From G016756615 sp035556195 (lineage in GTDB: Bacteria; Pseudomonadota; Alphaproteobacteria; Rhizobiales; Rhizobiaceae), in contig DATMFK010000017.1 in assembly GCA_035556195.1 (NCBI GenBank), positions 372,001 through 436,000 on the forward strand: DNA of 64,000 nt. The letters are read 5' to 3'. Positions 25,195 to 32,968 of the stretch are shown here, piece after piece. The notes under the pieces were generated by a model. It was not told the DNA's origin. It ran no database searches and worked only from the letters and a program-made list of their open reading frames with translations. The translations under genes were made by a program, and so were the position numbers. The stretch's first letter is position 1. Every line of letters begins with the position of its first letter.

Positions 25195-25611
25195 ATGGCG
25201 TCCCTGGCTTCGTGCCTGCAGAAAGCGGTCTTCCAAGCGCTGTCCGCCGAAGAGACGCTGCCAGCCGTTTCAAGCGTGCACGACAAGACGCCTGCCGGAT
25301 ATCCTCACATCACCTTCGGTCGAACAGGCGTGTGCGACTGGAACGGCACGGAGAGCGAGAACGAGCAACTCTTCACGCTGCATGTGTGGTCCAAGGCACG
25401 GAGCGACGACGAAACGCTGACGATCATGCAATGTGCCAAAACGCTCCTCGACGGCTCCAGGCTCGCCCTCGACGAGGGAGGCTTCGCGGCGGTGCGCCTT
25501 GAATTCACCGAAGCCCGCAATGACGAGGATCTCGAACTCCGCCACGGCCTGCTGCGGTTCCGCGCGACAGCGGGCAGCCTGCCGGGGCGAGCTCGCCGTC
25601 CGCGCGCATGA
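25195..25611 (+). CDS. DUF3168 protein, orphan phage/GTA tail-terminator-like
   Basis: A 138-residue protein matching the DUF3168 pattern: MASLASCLQKAVFQALSAEE, YPHITFGRTGVCDWN, ENEQLFTLHVWSKARSDDE and RLALDEGGFAAVRLEF. In gene transfer agents and siphophages, members of this family sit between head-completion and major-tail genes and act at the tail end. Here there are no other phage genes; neighbours are PBP1A and the feuN-like gene. It is probably a leftover or a separate component of a dispersed GTA-like system. The C-terminal LPGRARRPRA is basic and extends past the usual domain. Confidence 0.75.
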   Translation: MASLASCLQKAVFQALSAEETLPAVSSVHDKTPAGYPHITFGRTGVCDWNGTESENEQLFTLHVWSKARSDDETLTIMQCAKTLLDGSRLALDEGGFAAVRLEFTEARNDEDLELRHGLLRFRATAGSLPGRARRPRA

Positions 25612-25718
25612 CGAAGCCCTGATCTTTCTTCTTTCCCCGGTATCGCTTCCACTTCCCGGCGTTTTATCGTTAGATGCCGTTCATTTCGTATTCAGGACCC
25701 GTGGGTTAGAAGCAGGGC

Positions 25719-25988
25719 ATGACAGTTTTCCGCACCCTTTCTCGCATGCCCTTCGCCGCGCTTCGGGGAGCGGTGGCGGTTGCCGTGCTGGCAGCGACGG
25801 CGCCTACGGTGGCCGCAGCGGACTGCTTTGCGATTGGCCAGCAGGTCGCCGCGCAGAACGGCGGAACGCTGGCCAGGGCCACGCCTGACACGCAGGACGG
25901 GCAACCTGTCTGCCGCATCGTCGTGCTCTTACCCGCCAAGAAGGGCGAGCGCCCGCGCAGGGCCGAATTCGTCGTGCCGCAGAATTGA
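25719..25988 (+). CDS. feuN: FeuN-like small periplasmic regulator upstream of feuPQ
   Basis: An 89-residue protein with a signal peptide (FAALRGAVAVAVLAATAPTVAAAD) and a short mature domain containing two Cys: DCFAIGQQVAAQNGGTLARA and QPVCRIVVLLPAKKGERPRRAEFVV. Position immediately before an OmpR-type regulator and a PhoQ-like kinase matches feuN of Sinorhizobium, a small periplasmic protein reported to restrain the kinase FeuQ. The assignment depends on synteny, size and secretion; sequence similarity was not checked. About 70 bp separate it from feuP. Confidence 0.65.
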   Translation: MTVFRTLSRMPFAALRGAVAVAVLAATAPTVAAADCFAIGQQVAAQNGGTLARATPDTQDGQPVCRIVVLLPAKKGERPRRAEFVVPQN

Positions 25989-26060
25989 CGACCACGGTTT
26001 TCCAATCCCGCCAATTCGGCCTATACCGTCCGACACCGTCTCAACAGCCGATGTGATTCC

Positions 26061-26726
26061 ATGCGCATACTCGTCGTCGAGGATGACAAGGACCTGAACC
26101 GCCAGATTTCCGAAGCGCTCGTCGACGCGGGCTACGTCGTCGATCGTGCCTTCGACGGCGAGGAAGGTCATTATCTCGGCGAGGCGGAGCCTTATGACGC
26201 CGTCGTGCTCGATATCGGGCTTCCGCAAATGGACGGCATCAGCGTGGTCGAGCGCTGGCGGCGCGGGGGGCGAAAAATGCCCGTGCTGATGCTGACGGCG
26301 CGCGATCGCTGGAGCGACAAGGTAGCGGGCATCGATGCCGGTGCCGACGACTACGTCACCAAGCCCTTCCACATCGAGGAGGTCCTGGCGAGGGTGCGGG
26401 CATTGATCCGCAGAGCGGCTGGTCACGCCTCCTCGGAGCTGACCTGCGGCCCACTGCGCCTCGACACCAAGGCGTCGAAAGCCGATGTGAACGGCACGCC
26501 CCTGAAGCTTACCTCGCATGAGTTTCGGCTGCTCGCCTATCTGATGCACCATGCCGGCGAGGTGGTTTCGCGCACCGAACTGGTGGAGCATCTCTACGAT
26601 CAGGACTTCGACCGTGATTCCAACACGATCGAAGTCTTTGTCGGGCGCTTGCGCAAGAAGATGGGCGTGGACATGATCGAGACCGTGCGCGGCATGGGCT
26701 ATCGCATGCGCGAGCCCCAGGCATGA
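26061..26726 (+). CDS. feuP: FeuP-like OmpR-family response regulator
   Basis: A 221-residue DNA-binding regulator. The receiver has the acidic pair EDD (7-9), phospho-acceptor Asp51 in VVLDIGLPQMDG, the Thr in MLTARDRW, and Lys in DDYVTKPFHIEEV. The winged-helix domain is at ~125-220 (KLTSHEFRLLAYLMHHAGEVVSR, then VFVGRLRKKMG, then ETVRGMGYRM). It resembles PhoP. In Sinorhizobium, FeuP/FeuQ control ndvA, the cyclic glucan exporter, so a role in osmoadaptation and envelope glucan is inferred. The kinase gene follows after 27 bp. Confidence 0.85.
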   Translation: MRILVVEDDKDLNRQISEALVDAGYVVDRAFDGEEGHYLGEAEPYDAVVLDIGLPQMDGISVVERWRRGGRKMPVLMLTARDRWSDKVAGIDAGADDYVTKPFHIEEVLARVRALIRRAAGHASSELTCGPLRLDTKASKADVNGTPLKLTSHEFRLLAYLMHHAGEVVSRTELVEHLYDQDFDRDSNTIEVFVGRLRKKMGVDMIETVRGMGYRMREPQA

Positions 26727-26753
26727 GCGGCGGCCGCTGCGCGATCTGAAGTC

Positions 26754-28127
26754 ATGGCGTTCAGGATCGTTCCGCGCTCACTGACGATCAGGGTCATCGC
26801 GCTCTCCACGATCTGGGCCGTTCTGGCGCTGATCGCCATCGCCACGGTCATCACCACGCTCTATCGTCAAGCCAGCGAACGTGGTTTCGAGAGCCTGCTT
26901 TCAGCGCATCTCTTCAACCTGATCGGCTCGGTCGGCGTCTCGGGCGGCGGCTCGCTCATCGGCAGCCCCGATCTCGGCGATCTCAGATTCTCCGAGCCCG
27001 CGTCTGGCTGGTACTGGTCGGTCGAGCCCGTCTCGGAGGGCCTCGTCGGTGAACTCCACTCGCCATCCATGACACGATCCATCCCATCGCCGCCGGTATC
27101 GGAGGTCCCCTTCACGGCCGACTTCCAGCGCGGCTATACGGCCGAGGGAATTGCCGGCGAGAAGCTGCGGGTCATCGAAAGCGAGTTCGTTCTCGACATC
27201 CGCAATCGCATCGCCCGTTTCAGGGTCATGGGCAACCTGAGCGAATTGGAAGCAGAGATCGATAGTTTCGAGCGCCGTCTCTACACGTATCTGTCGATCT
27301 TCGGCGTCGGCATGATTGCCATCAATGCCGGTGCCATCCTGCTTGGACTTCAACCGTTACAGCGGGTGCGCAACGCACTGGCCCAGGTTCGCGAGGGCAC
27401 GGCCCATCGTCTCGACGGCCGCTTTCCTCCCGAGATCGAGCCCCTTGCCAACGAGACGAACGCGCTGATCGAGAACAACCGGCGTATCGTGGAGCGCTCG
27501 CGGACGCAGGTCGGCAACCTCGCTCATTCGCTGAAGACGCCACTGGCGGTGCTGCTCAACGAGGGGCGTCTGATCGGCGGAGACAGGGGCAGGCTCATCA
27601 CCGAGCAGACAACAGCCATGCAGAAGCAGCTCGATCACTACCTTCAGCGGGCGCGGATCGCCGCACAGCGCGACAGCGTCGTATACCGCACGCCTGTCGG
27701 CGCTTCGCTCAAGCGCATGGTCCGGGTCATGGAGAAGCTCAATCCTGAGATCGGAATACGATTGTCCCTGCCGTCGGACGAGGTTCTGTTCGCTGGAGAG
27801 CGTGAGGATCTCGAAGACATTTCCGGAAACCTCCTCGAGAACGCGATGAAATGGGCATCCTCGGGGGTTGCGGTTTCAGTGAGCGCTGGTGCAGAGCGTA
27901 GCGGGACATTCGTGCTGACTATCGAGGATGACGGTCCGGGGATCCCGGAAGCCGAGGCGCGTGAGGCGCTGAAACGGGGCAGGCGACTGGACGAGACCAA
28001 ACCCGGAACCGGTCTCGGCTTGGCAATCGTCGCCGACCTGATCAATGAATATGGTGGGCGTCTGGCGCTGGAGCGGTCGACGCTGGGAGGGCTGAGGGCC
28101 GTCGTCGAGCTCAAGCGCGCGCAATAA
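26754..28127 (+). CDS. feuQ: FeuQ-like sensor histidine kinase
   Basis: A 457-residue membrane kinase partnered with the preceding regulator. Two membrane segments (ALSTIWAVLALIAIATVITTLY, ~20-40; YLSIFGVGMIAINAGAILLG, ~180-200) enclose a ~140-residue periplasmic sensor. HAMP-like residues follow, then NLAHSLKTPLAVLLNEG with His258, and an ATPase with GNLLENAMKWA, EDDGPGIPEAEAREALKRG and GTGLGLAIV. The HSLKTPL box (not HELRTPL) and N-box are those of PhoQ-type kinases. FeuN-like inhibition would act on the periplasmic domain. Confidence 0.85.
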   Translation: MAFRIVPRSLTIRVIALSTIWAVLALIAIATVITTLYRQASERGFESLLSAHLFNLIGSVGVSGGGSLIGSPDLGDLRFSEPASGWYWSVEPVSEGLVGELHSPSMTRSIPSPPVSEVPFTADFQRGYTAEGIAGEKLRVIESEFVLDIRNRIARFRVMGNLSELEAEIDSFERRLYTYLSIFGVGMIAINAGAILLGLQPLQRVRNALAQVREGTAHRLDGRFPPEIEPLANETNALIENNRRIVERSRTQVGNLAHSLKTPLAVLLNEGRLIGGDRGRLITEQTTAMQKQLDHYLQRARIAAQRDSVVYRTPVGASLKRMVRVMEKLNPEIGIRLSLPSDEVLFAGEREDLEDISGNLLENAMKWASSGVAVSVSAGAERSGTFVLTIEDDGPGIPEAEAREALKRGRRLDETKPGTGLGLAIVADLINEYGGRLALERSTLGGLRAVVELKRAQ

Positions 28128-28247
28128 TTGTCGTCCAACGTAGGATAGCAACTTGGTCCAAATTCGGTCAAAGATCGTCACTAGCGGGTTTCGCTGCTGC
28201 GATAGCCTAGTTTGTTCAACCCCCAATTGCGCAAGCCGGTGCGGACA

Positions 28248-28685
28248 ATGAGATTTCAGGTGGCGCTGGTCGCCGGGTTGCTGGTCGTTTCGGGGTGCAC
28301 GACGATGGGAATCGGGCGCGGCGCCGGTCCCGCCTCTGGCGGCAGCACCAGCGGGGCGAAGCCAGGGCAGGTTGCGACGACGATCATCAATGCGATGGGG
28401 GGTGGGCTGATCGGCGGCTCGATCGGGAATGGGCTCAATGACACCGAGCGGCGTAGCGCTCTCGAGGCGGAGTACCGAGCGCTCGAACACACGCCGAGCG
28501 GCCAAGTGGTGACTTGGCGCGGCGACGATGGACGCTACGGCGAAGTGGTGGCCGCCCAGCCCTATCGAGTAGGCTCGCAGGATTGCCGCCAATACAAGCA
28601 TACTGTGATCACGAAAGGCGGGTCTCGGACGGGGCGTGGCACCGCCTGCCGGAATCCTGACGGCAGTTGGACGCCTCTGACCTGA
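28248..28685 (+). CDS. 17-kDa-antigen-like (RT0821/Lpp0805) outer-membrane lipoprotein
   Basis: A 145-residue lipoprotein. The start at 28248 gives MRFQVALVAGLLVVSGCTTM, with a lipobox ending at Cys17. A glycine-rich GGGLIGGSIGNGL segment follows, a common feature of the 17-kDa antigen family. The C-terminal domain YRALEHTPSGQVVTWRG, PYRVGSQDCRQYKHTV, RGTACRNPDGSW is the RT0821/Lpp0805 surface-antigen pattern. The ORF could start at 28212, but that would put the signal sequence 12 residues in. It lies between feuQ and ccmI on the same strand. It is probably periplasmic-facing. Confidence 0.8.
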   Translation: MRFQVALVAGLLVVSGCTTMGIGRGAGPASGGSTSGAKPGQVATTIINAMGGGLIGGSIGNGLNDTERRSALEAEYRALEHTPSGQVVTWRGDDGRYGEVVAAQPYRVGSQDCRQYKHTVITKGGSRTGRGTACRNPDGSWTPLT

Positions 28686-28771
28686 TCGGTCGCCAGATTC
28701 GAACGTGGAACCGGCAGGCACCGTCAATTGGCCGCATGACGTGATCATTGGCACCGGTCGCACCAAGGTTT

Positions 28772-29920
28772 ATGTCATTCCGCATGTTTTTCTGGTTCGC
28801 CGCAGCCTTGCTTACCCTTGCTGCCAGCATGGCCGTGCTGATGCCGTTGACCCGTCGCGAACCGCGACAGTCCGGCGCAGGCGACCACGATCTCGAAGTT
28901 TACAAGGATCAGCTTGCCGAGTTGGACCGCGATGCAGCCCGTGGACTCATCCAGCCATCGGAGGCGGGCGAGGCACGCGCCGAAATCGGCCGGCGCATTC
29001 TCAAGGTGGCGGGCGCACAAGCCAGCGGCGACGTGACAGCTCGGCCCGCAGCGCGCCTTGTCGGCGTCGTGGCAGTGCTCGCGGTGCCGCTGGTGAGCTG
29101 GAGCCTTTACAGCTATCTCGGCTCGCCCGATCTTCCGTCGCAGCCTTTGCAGGCGCGTATGGAAGCTGATCCTGCGAAAAGTCCGGTCGAGGAACTGGTG
29201 GCACGGGCCGAGGCTCACCTCGTTGCAAATCCGGATGACGGCAAGGGATGGGACGTCCTCGCGCCGATTTACCTGCGCGTCGGGCGGTTCCAGGACGCCG
29301 TCACGGCTTATGGCAATGCCATTCGGCTGGAGGGAGCAACCGCAAATCGCGAGGCCGGGCTCGGCGAAGCGATCGCAGCGACCGGTGGTGGCACGATGAA
29401 CGTCGAGGCGCGCGGCGCCTTCGAACGTGCGCTGAAGCTGGAGCCCGGCAATCCGAAAGCGCGCTTCTTTCTTGCCGCTGGCCTGGCGCAGGACGGCCGG
29501 ATGGAAGAGGCGAGTGCCGGCTGGCGAGCGATGATCGCGGATTTGCCGACCGGCTCGCCGTGGCGCGCCGCGGCAGAGCAGGCTCTCGCCGAAACCACGA
29601 AACGCCTGAGCGGAAGCGGCGAACCGGCTGGAACGCCGGGGCCCTCGCAGGACGATATGGAGGCGGCGGCCGGCATGTCCGATGCCGACCGCGCGACCAT
29701 GATCGAGACCATGGTCGCCAATCTCGACGAGAAGCTTCGGCAGAATCCCAAGGATCCGGAAGGATGGCGCAGGCTGGTGCGTTCTTACATGGTGCTCGAC
29801 CGTCGGGCGGAAGCTGCGGCGGCGCTCGAACGCGGCGTCACGGCTCTGGGGGCCGGCAGCACCGACGCCGCGGCATTGCTTGAATTCGCCGCCGGGCTGG
29901 GCCTCGCACGAACCGAGTAG
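28772..29920 (+). CDS. ccmI: Cytochrome c maturation protein CcmI (CycH)
   Basis: Holds apocytochrome c for the haem lyase in the periplasm. The 382-residue protein has an N-terminal membrane segment (MFFWFAAALLTLAASMAVLM), the conserved cytoplasmic block EVYKDQLAELDRDAARGLI, a second membrane segment (VGVVAVLAVPLVSWSLYSYLG), and TPR repeats such as AEAHLVANPDDGKGWDVLAPIYLRVGRFQDAV. It is the first gene of the ccmI-ccmE-ccmF-ccmH operon (cycHJKL in rhizobia). The start was moved from 28748 to 28772 for better fit (MSFRMFFWF). Confidence 0.92.
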   Translation: MSFRMFFWFAAALLTLAASMAVLMPLTRREPRQSGAGDHDLEVYKDQLAELDRDAARGLIQPSEAGEARAEIGRRILKVAGAQASGDVTARPAARLVGVVAVLAVPLVSWSLYSYLGSPDLPSQPLQARMEADPAKSPVEELVARAEAHLVANPDDGKGWDVLAPIYLRVGRFQDAVTAYGNAIRLEGATANREAGLGEAIAATGGGTMNVEARGAFERALKLEPGNPKARFFLAAGLAQDGRMEEASAGWRAMIADLPTGSPWRAAAEQALAETTKRLSGSGEPAGTPGPSQDDMEAAAGMSDADRATMIETMVANLDEKLRQNPKDPEGWRRLVRSYMVLDRRAEAAAALERGVTALGAGSTDAAALLEFAAGLGLARTE

Positions 29921-29921
29921 G

Positions 29922-30359
29922 ATGATGACGCGCAAGCAGAAGAGATTGTCGGTAATTGGCGGGGCACTGGCCTTCCTCGGTCTTGCCACGTTTTTGACAT
30001 TCTACGCACTCGGGCAGAAAGCGTCCTATTTTTACATGCCCGGCGATCTCGCCGAGAACCCTGTCGCAGAGGGCCAACGTATTCGGTTGGGCGGCCTCGT
30101 TGCGAAAGGCTCGATCCAGCGCGGCCAAGGCACCGAGGTCGATTTCGCCGTCACCGACCAGGTCACAACGGTGAAGGTGGTCTACAATGGCATCCTGCCG
30201 GACCTTTTCCGGGAGGATCAGGGTGTCATCACCGAAGGCAGCTTCGATGATAAGGGCATCTTTGTTGCAGACAGCGTTCTGGCCAAGCACGACGAAACCT
30301 ACATGCCGAAGGAAGTCGCGGAAGGCCTGAAGGAAAAGGGCCTTTGGCAGGAGCAGTAA
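29922..30359 (+). CDS. ccmE: Haem chaperone CcmE (CycJ)
   Basis: Periplasmic haem carrier. The 145-residue protein starts MMTRKQKRLSVIGGALAF, has one membrane anchor (~10-30), then YFYMPGDLAENPVAEGQRIRLGG. The covalent haem site is LAKHDETYMP with His123 and Tyr127, both present. It begins one base after the ccmI stop and is followed 3 bp later by ccmF. Everything expected for function is present. Confidence 0.95.
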   Translation: MMTRKQKRLSVIGGALAFLGLATFLTFYALGQKASYFYMPGDLAENPVAEGQRIRLGGLVAKGSIQRGQGTEVDFAVTDQVTTVKVVYNGILPDLFREDQGVITEGSFDDKGIFVADSVLAKHDETYMPKEVAEGLKEKGLWQEQ

Positions 30360-30362
30360 GGG

Positions 30363-32354
30363 ATGGTTGAGATCGGTCACTTCGCCCTTGTGCTCGCCTT
30401 CGCCCTGTCGCTCATCCAATCGAGCGTGCCGATGATCGGCGCGCGCACGTCAAACCAACGGCTGATGGCGGTCGGCGAGCCGGTCGCCGTCACGGGCTTT
30501 GTCCTGACGGCACTATCCTTCGCGGTTCTGACGCTCGCCTATGCACGGTCGGACTTCTCGCTGGCGAACGTCTGGGAGAACTCCCATTCGTTGAAGCCGA
30601 TGCTGTTCAAGATTACCGGCACCTGGGGCAACCATGAAGGGTCGATGTTGCTCTGGGTGCTGATCCTGACCTTCTTCGGTTCGCTCGTCGCCCTGTTCGG
30701 CAGAAACCTTCCCGCATCCCTGCGAGCCAATGTGCTGTCGGTCCAGGGCGTGATCGGTGCAGCGTTCTTTCTGTTCATCCTCGTCACGTCAAACCCCTTC
30801 GCGCGTCTGTCGCCGGCGCCCTTCGAGGGCCAGGACCTCAATCCGATCCTGCAGGACGTCGGCCTAGCCGTTCATCCGCCGCTCCTTTACCTCGGCTACG
30901 TAGGATTCTCCGTCTGCTTCTCTTTCGCCGTGGCGGCATTGATCGACGGCAGGATCGACGCGGCCTGGGCGCGTTGGGTACGGCCCTGGACCCTCGCTGC
31001 CTGGACCTTCCTGACAGGCGGGATCGCCATGGGCTCATACTGGGCCTATTACGAACTCGGCTGGGGCGGGTTCTGGTTTTGGGATCCGGTGGAGAACGCC
31101 TCATTCATGCCGTGGCTTGCCGGAACGGCGTTGCTGCATTCCGCGATCGTCATGGAGAAACGCTCCGCGCTGAAAGTGTGGACCCTGCTGCTGGCGATCC
31201 TTACCTTTTCGCTGTCGCTGCTCGGCACTTTCCTTGTGCGTTCGGGCGTCCTGACGTCCGTTCATGCATTCGCCACCGACCCGAGCCGCGGCGTCTTCAT
31301 TCTCGGCATCCTAACCTTTTTCATTGGTGGGGCGCTCGCCTTGTTCGCGTTGCGGGCGCCGTCGCTGACAACGGGCGGCGTATTCCATCCGATCTCGCGG
31401 GAAGGGGCGTTGGTGCTGAACAATCTGTTCCTCACCACCGCCGCTGCGACCGTGTTGATCGGCACGCTCTATCCGCTGTTCATCGAGGCGTTCACGGGTG
31501 ACAAGATCTCCGTGGGCGCGCCTTTTTTCAACCTGACCTTCGGCCCTCTGATGGTACCCCTGCTCGTCATGGTGCCGTTCGGTCCGCTACTCGCTTGGAA
31601 ACGAGGCGACCTGCTTGCAGCGGCGCAGCGGCTGATGGCCGCCTTTGGCGGAGTCCTGGCGGCCGTGCTCATCGTTCTTCTCTTCGTCGACGGCGCAACT
31701 GTCCTTGCGGCGCTTGGCGCCGGGCTCGCGGCCTGGCTCGTGCTGGGCGCGCTTACCGATCTGGCGTTGCGCTCGGGCGTGGGATCCGTGACGCCGAGCG
31801 TCGCCTTCCGGCGTTTCGTCGGCCTGCCGAAATCTGTCTTCGGCACTGCGCTTGCCCATCTGGGGCTCGGGCTGACCGTCCTCGGTATCGTCGGCGTCAC
31901 GGCTTTCCAAGGCGAGAAGATCGTCGCCATGCGTCCCGGCGAAACCGTTGAAATCGCCGGATATGCATTACGCTTCGAAGGCATGACGAATGTCAGGGGC
32001 CCGAACTACACCGAGAATCAGGGTCGCTTCCCTCTGTTCGATTCGAAGGGCCGGAAACTCGGAGAGATCGTCTCGTCGAAGCGATTCTATCCGGTGCGCC
32101 AGATGCCAACCACGGAAGCGGGCATCAGAACCCTCGGCCTGAGCCAGCTCTATATTTCCCTCGGTGACGAGACGACGGCTGGCGCCATCGTTGTGCGGAT
32201 CTGGTGGAAGCCGCTGGTGACCTTGATCTGGGGCGGTTGCCTCGTCATGATGGCGGGCGGCTTTGTGTCGTTGGCCGATCGCCGTTTGCGTATTGGCGCC
32301 CCCTCGCGCAAAAAGCCTCGCGGCGCCGCCAAGCCTGCGGTCGCAACCTCATGA
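30363..32354 (+). CDS. ccmF: Cytochrome c haem lyase subunit CcmF (CycK)
   Basis: Integral membrane haem lyase component, 663 residues with many hydrophobic segments. The conserved tryptophan-rich motif GWGGFWFWDPVENASFMPW, which positions haem, is intact, and LTSVHAFATDP and GNHEGSMLLWVL are also typical. The C-terminal periplasmic loop (GMTNVRGPNYTENQGRF) precedes the last membrane segment and a basic tail. The stop overlaps the ccmH start as ATGA. Full family length. Confidence 0.95.
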   Translation: MVEIGHFALVLAFALSLIQSSVPMIGARTSNQRLMAVGEPVAVTGFVLTALSFAVLTLAYARSDFSLANVWENSHSLKPMLFKITGTWGNHEGSMLLWVLILTFFGSLVALFGRNLPASLRANVLSVQGVIGAAFFLFILVTSNPFARLSPAPFEGQDLNPILQDVGLAVHPPLLYLGYVGFSVCFSFAVAALIDGRIDAAWARWVRPWTLAAWTFLTGGIAMGSYWAYYELGWGGFWFWDPVENASFMPWLAGTALLHSAIVMEKRSALKVWTLLLAILTFSLSLLGTFLVRSGVLTSVHAFATDPSRGVFILGILTFFIGGALALFALRAPSLTTGGVFHPISREGALVLNNLFLTTAAATVLIGTLYPLFIEAFTGDKISVGAPFFNLTFGPLMVPLLVMVPFGPLLAWKRGDLLAAAQRLMAAFGGVLAAVLIVLLFVDGATVLAALGAGLAAWLVLGALTDLALRSGVGSVTPSVAFRRFVGLPKSVFGTALAHLGLGLTVLGIVGVTAFQGEKIVAMRPGETVEIAGYALRFEGMTNVRGPNYTENQGRFPLFDSKGRKLGEIVSSKRFYPVRQMPTTEAGIRTLGLSQLYISLGDETTAGAIVVRIWWKPLVTLIWGGCLVMMAGGFVSLADRRLRIGAPSRKKPRGAAKPAVATS

Positions 32355-32821
32355 GATTTGGCAAGACCTTGGTCAGCCTGGCGCTCGTCGTGGCGCTCTT
32401 CTCGGGTCCGGCGGCCTGGGCCGTTCAACCGGACGAGGTTCTGAAGGATCCGGCGCTGGAGGCGCGCGCGCGCAATCTTTCGGCCGAGTTGCGCTGCATG
32501 GTGTGTCAGAACCAGTCGATCGACGACTCGAACGCGGATCTGGCGCGCGACCTGCGTGTCCTTGTGCGTGATCGGCTCACCGCCGGGGACACGGACGCTC
32601 AGGTTCTCGATTACGTCGTATCCCGCTACGGCGAATTCGTTCTCCTGAAGCCGCGCTTCAACCTGCGTAATGCCCTTTTGTGGTCGGTCCCTGCCGTATT
32701 GCTGCTCGCTGGCGGCTGGTTCCTGTTTGTTTCCGCCCGCAGGCGCGAGCGCCCGTCGACCGTGGAACTGACCGCGGCGGAGAGCGACGCGCTCGAAAAG
32801 CTGCTGCGCGACGGCGAATAG
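32351..32821 (+). CDS. ccmH: Cytochrome c maturation protein CcmH (CycL)
   Basis: Thiol-disulfide component that reduces apocytochrome c. The 156-residue protein has a signal-anchor (LALVVALFSGPAAWA), the redox site LRCMVCQNQSIDDSNA with Cys49 and Cys52, RDLRVLVRDRLTAGDTDAQV, YGEFVLLKP, and a C-terminal membrane segment (ALLWSVPAVLLLAGGWFLF). It ends the ccm operon with a 4-bp overlap to ccmF. It is the short CcmH form; the CcmI function is in the separate gene upstream. Confidence 0.95.
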   Translation: MRFGKTLVSLALVVALFSGPAAWAVQPDEVLKDPALEARARNLSAELRCMVCQNQSIDDSNADLARDLRVLVRDRLTAGDTDAQVLDYVVSRYGEFVLLKPRFNLRNALLWSVPAVLLLAGGWFLFVSARRRERPSTVELTAAESDALEKLLRDGE

Positions 32822-32857
32822 CAGGAATTGAAGACGCTATCGTTTAAGGACCATAGA

Positions 32858-32899
32858 ACATTACGAAAATTTCATTCGATGGAAAGAGCGCCGTAATGT
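32858..32899. promoter_or_regulatory. Inverted repeat in the degP leader
   Basis: ACATTACG (32858-32865) and CGTAATGT (32892-32899) are perfect 8-bp arms separated by 26 bases. They lie in the ccmH-degP gap, 70-110 bp before degP. The two-component regulator encoded downstream is an obvious candidate to bind here, but this is inference. Confidence 0.4.
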
Positions 32900-32968
32900 G
32901 ATCGCTCCTATCTCTTGAGGCAACGGATGCCGAAGCACGCATCCCGGAACCCGAGAGGACACGAGATC

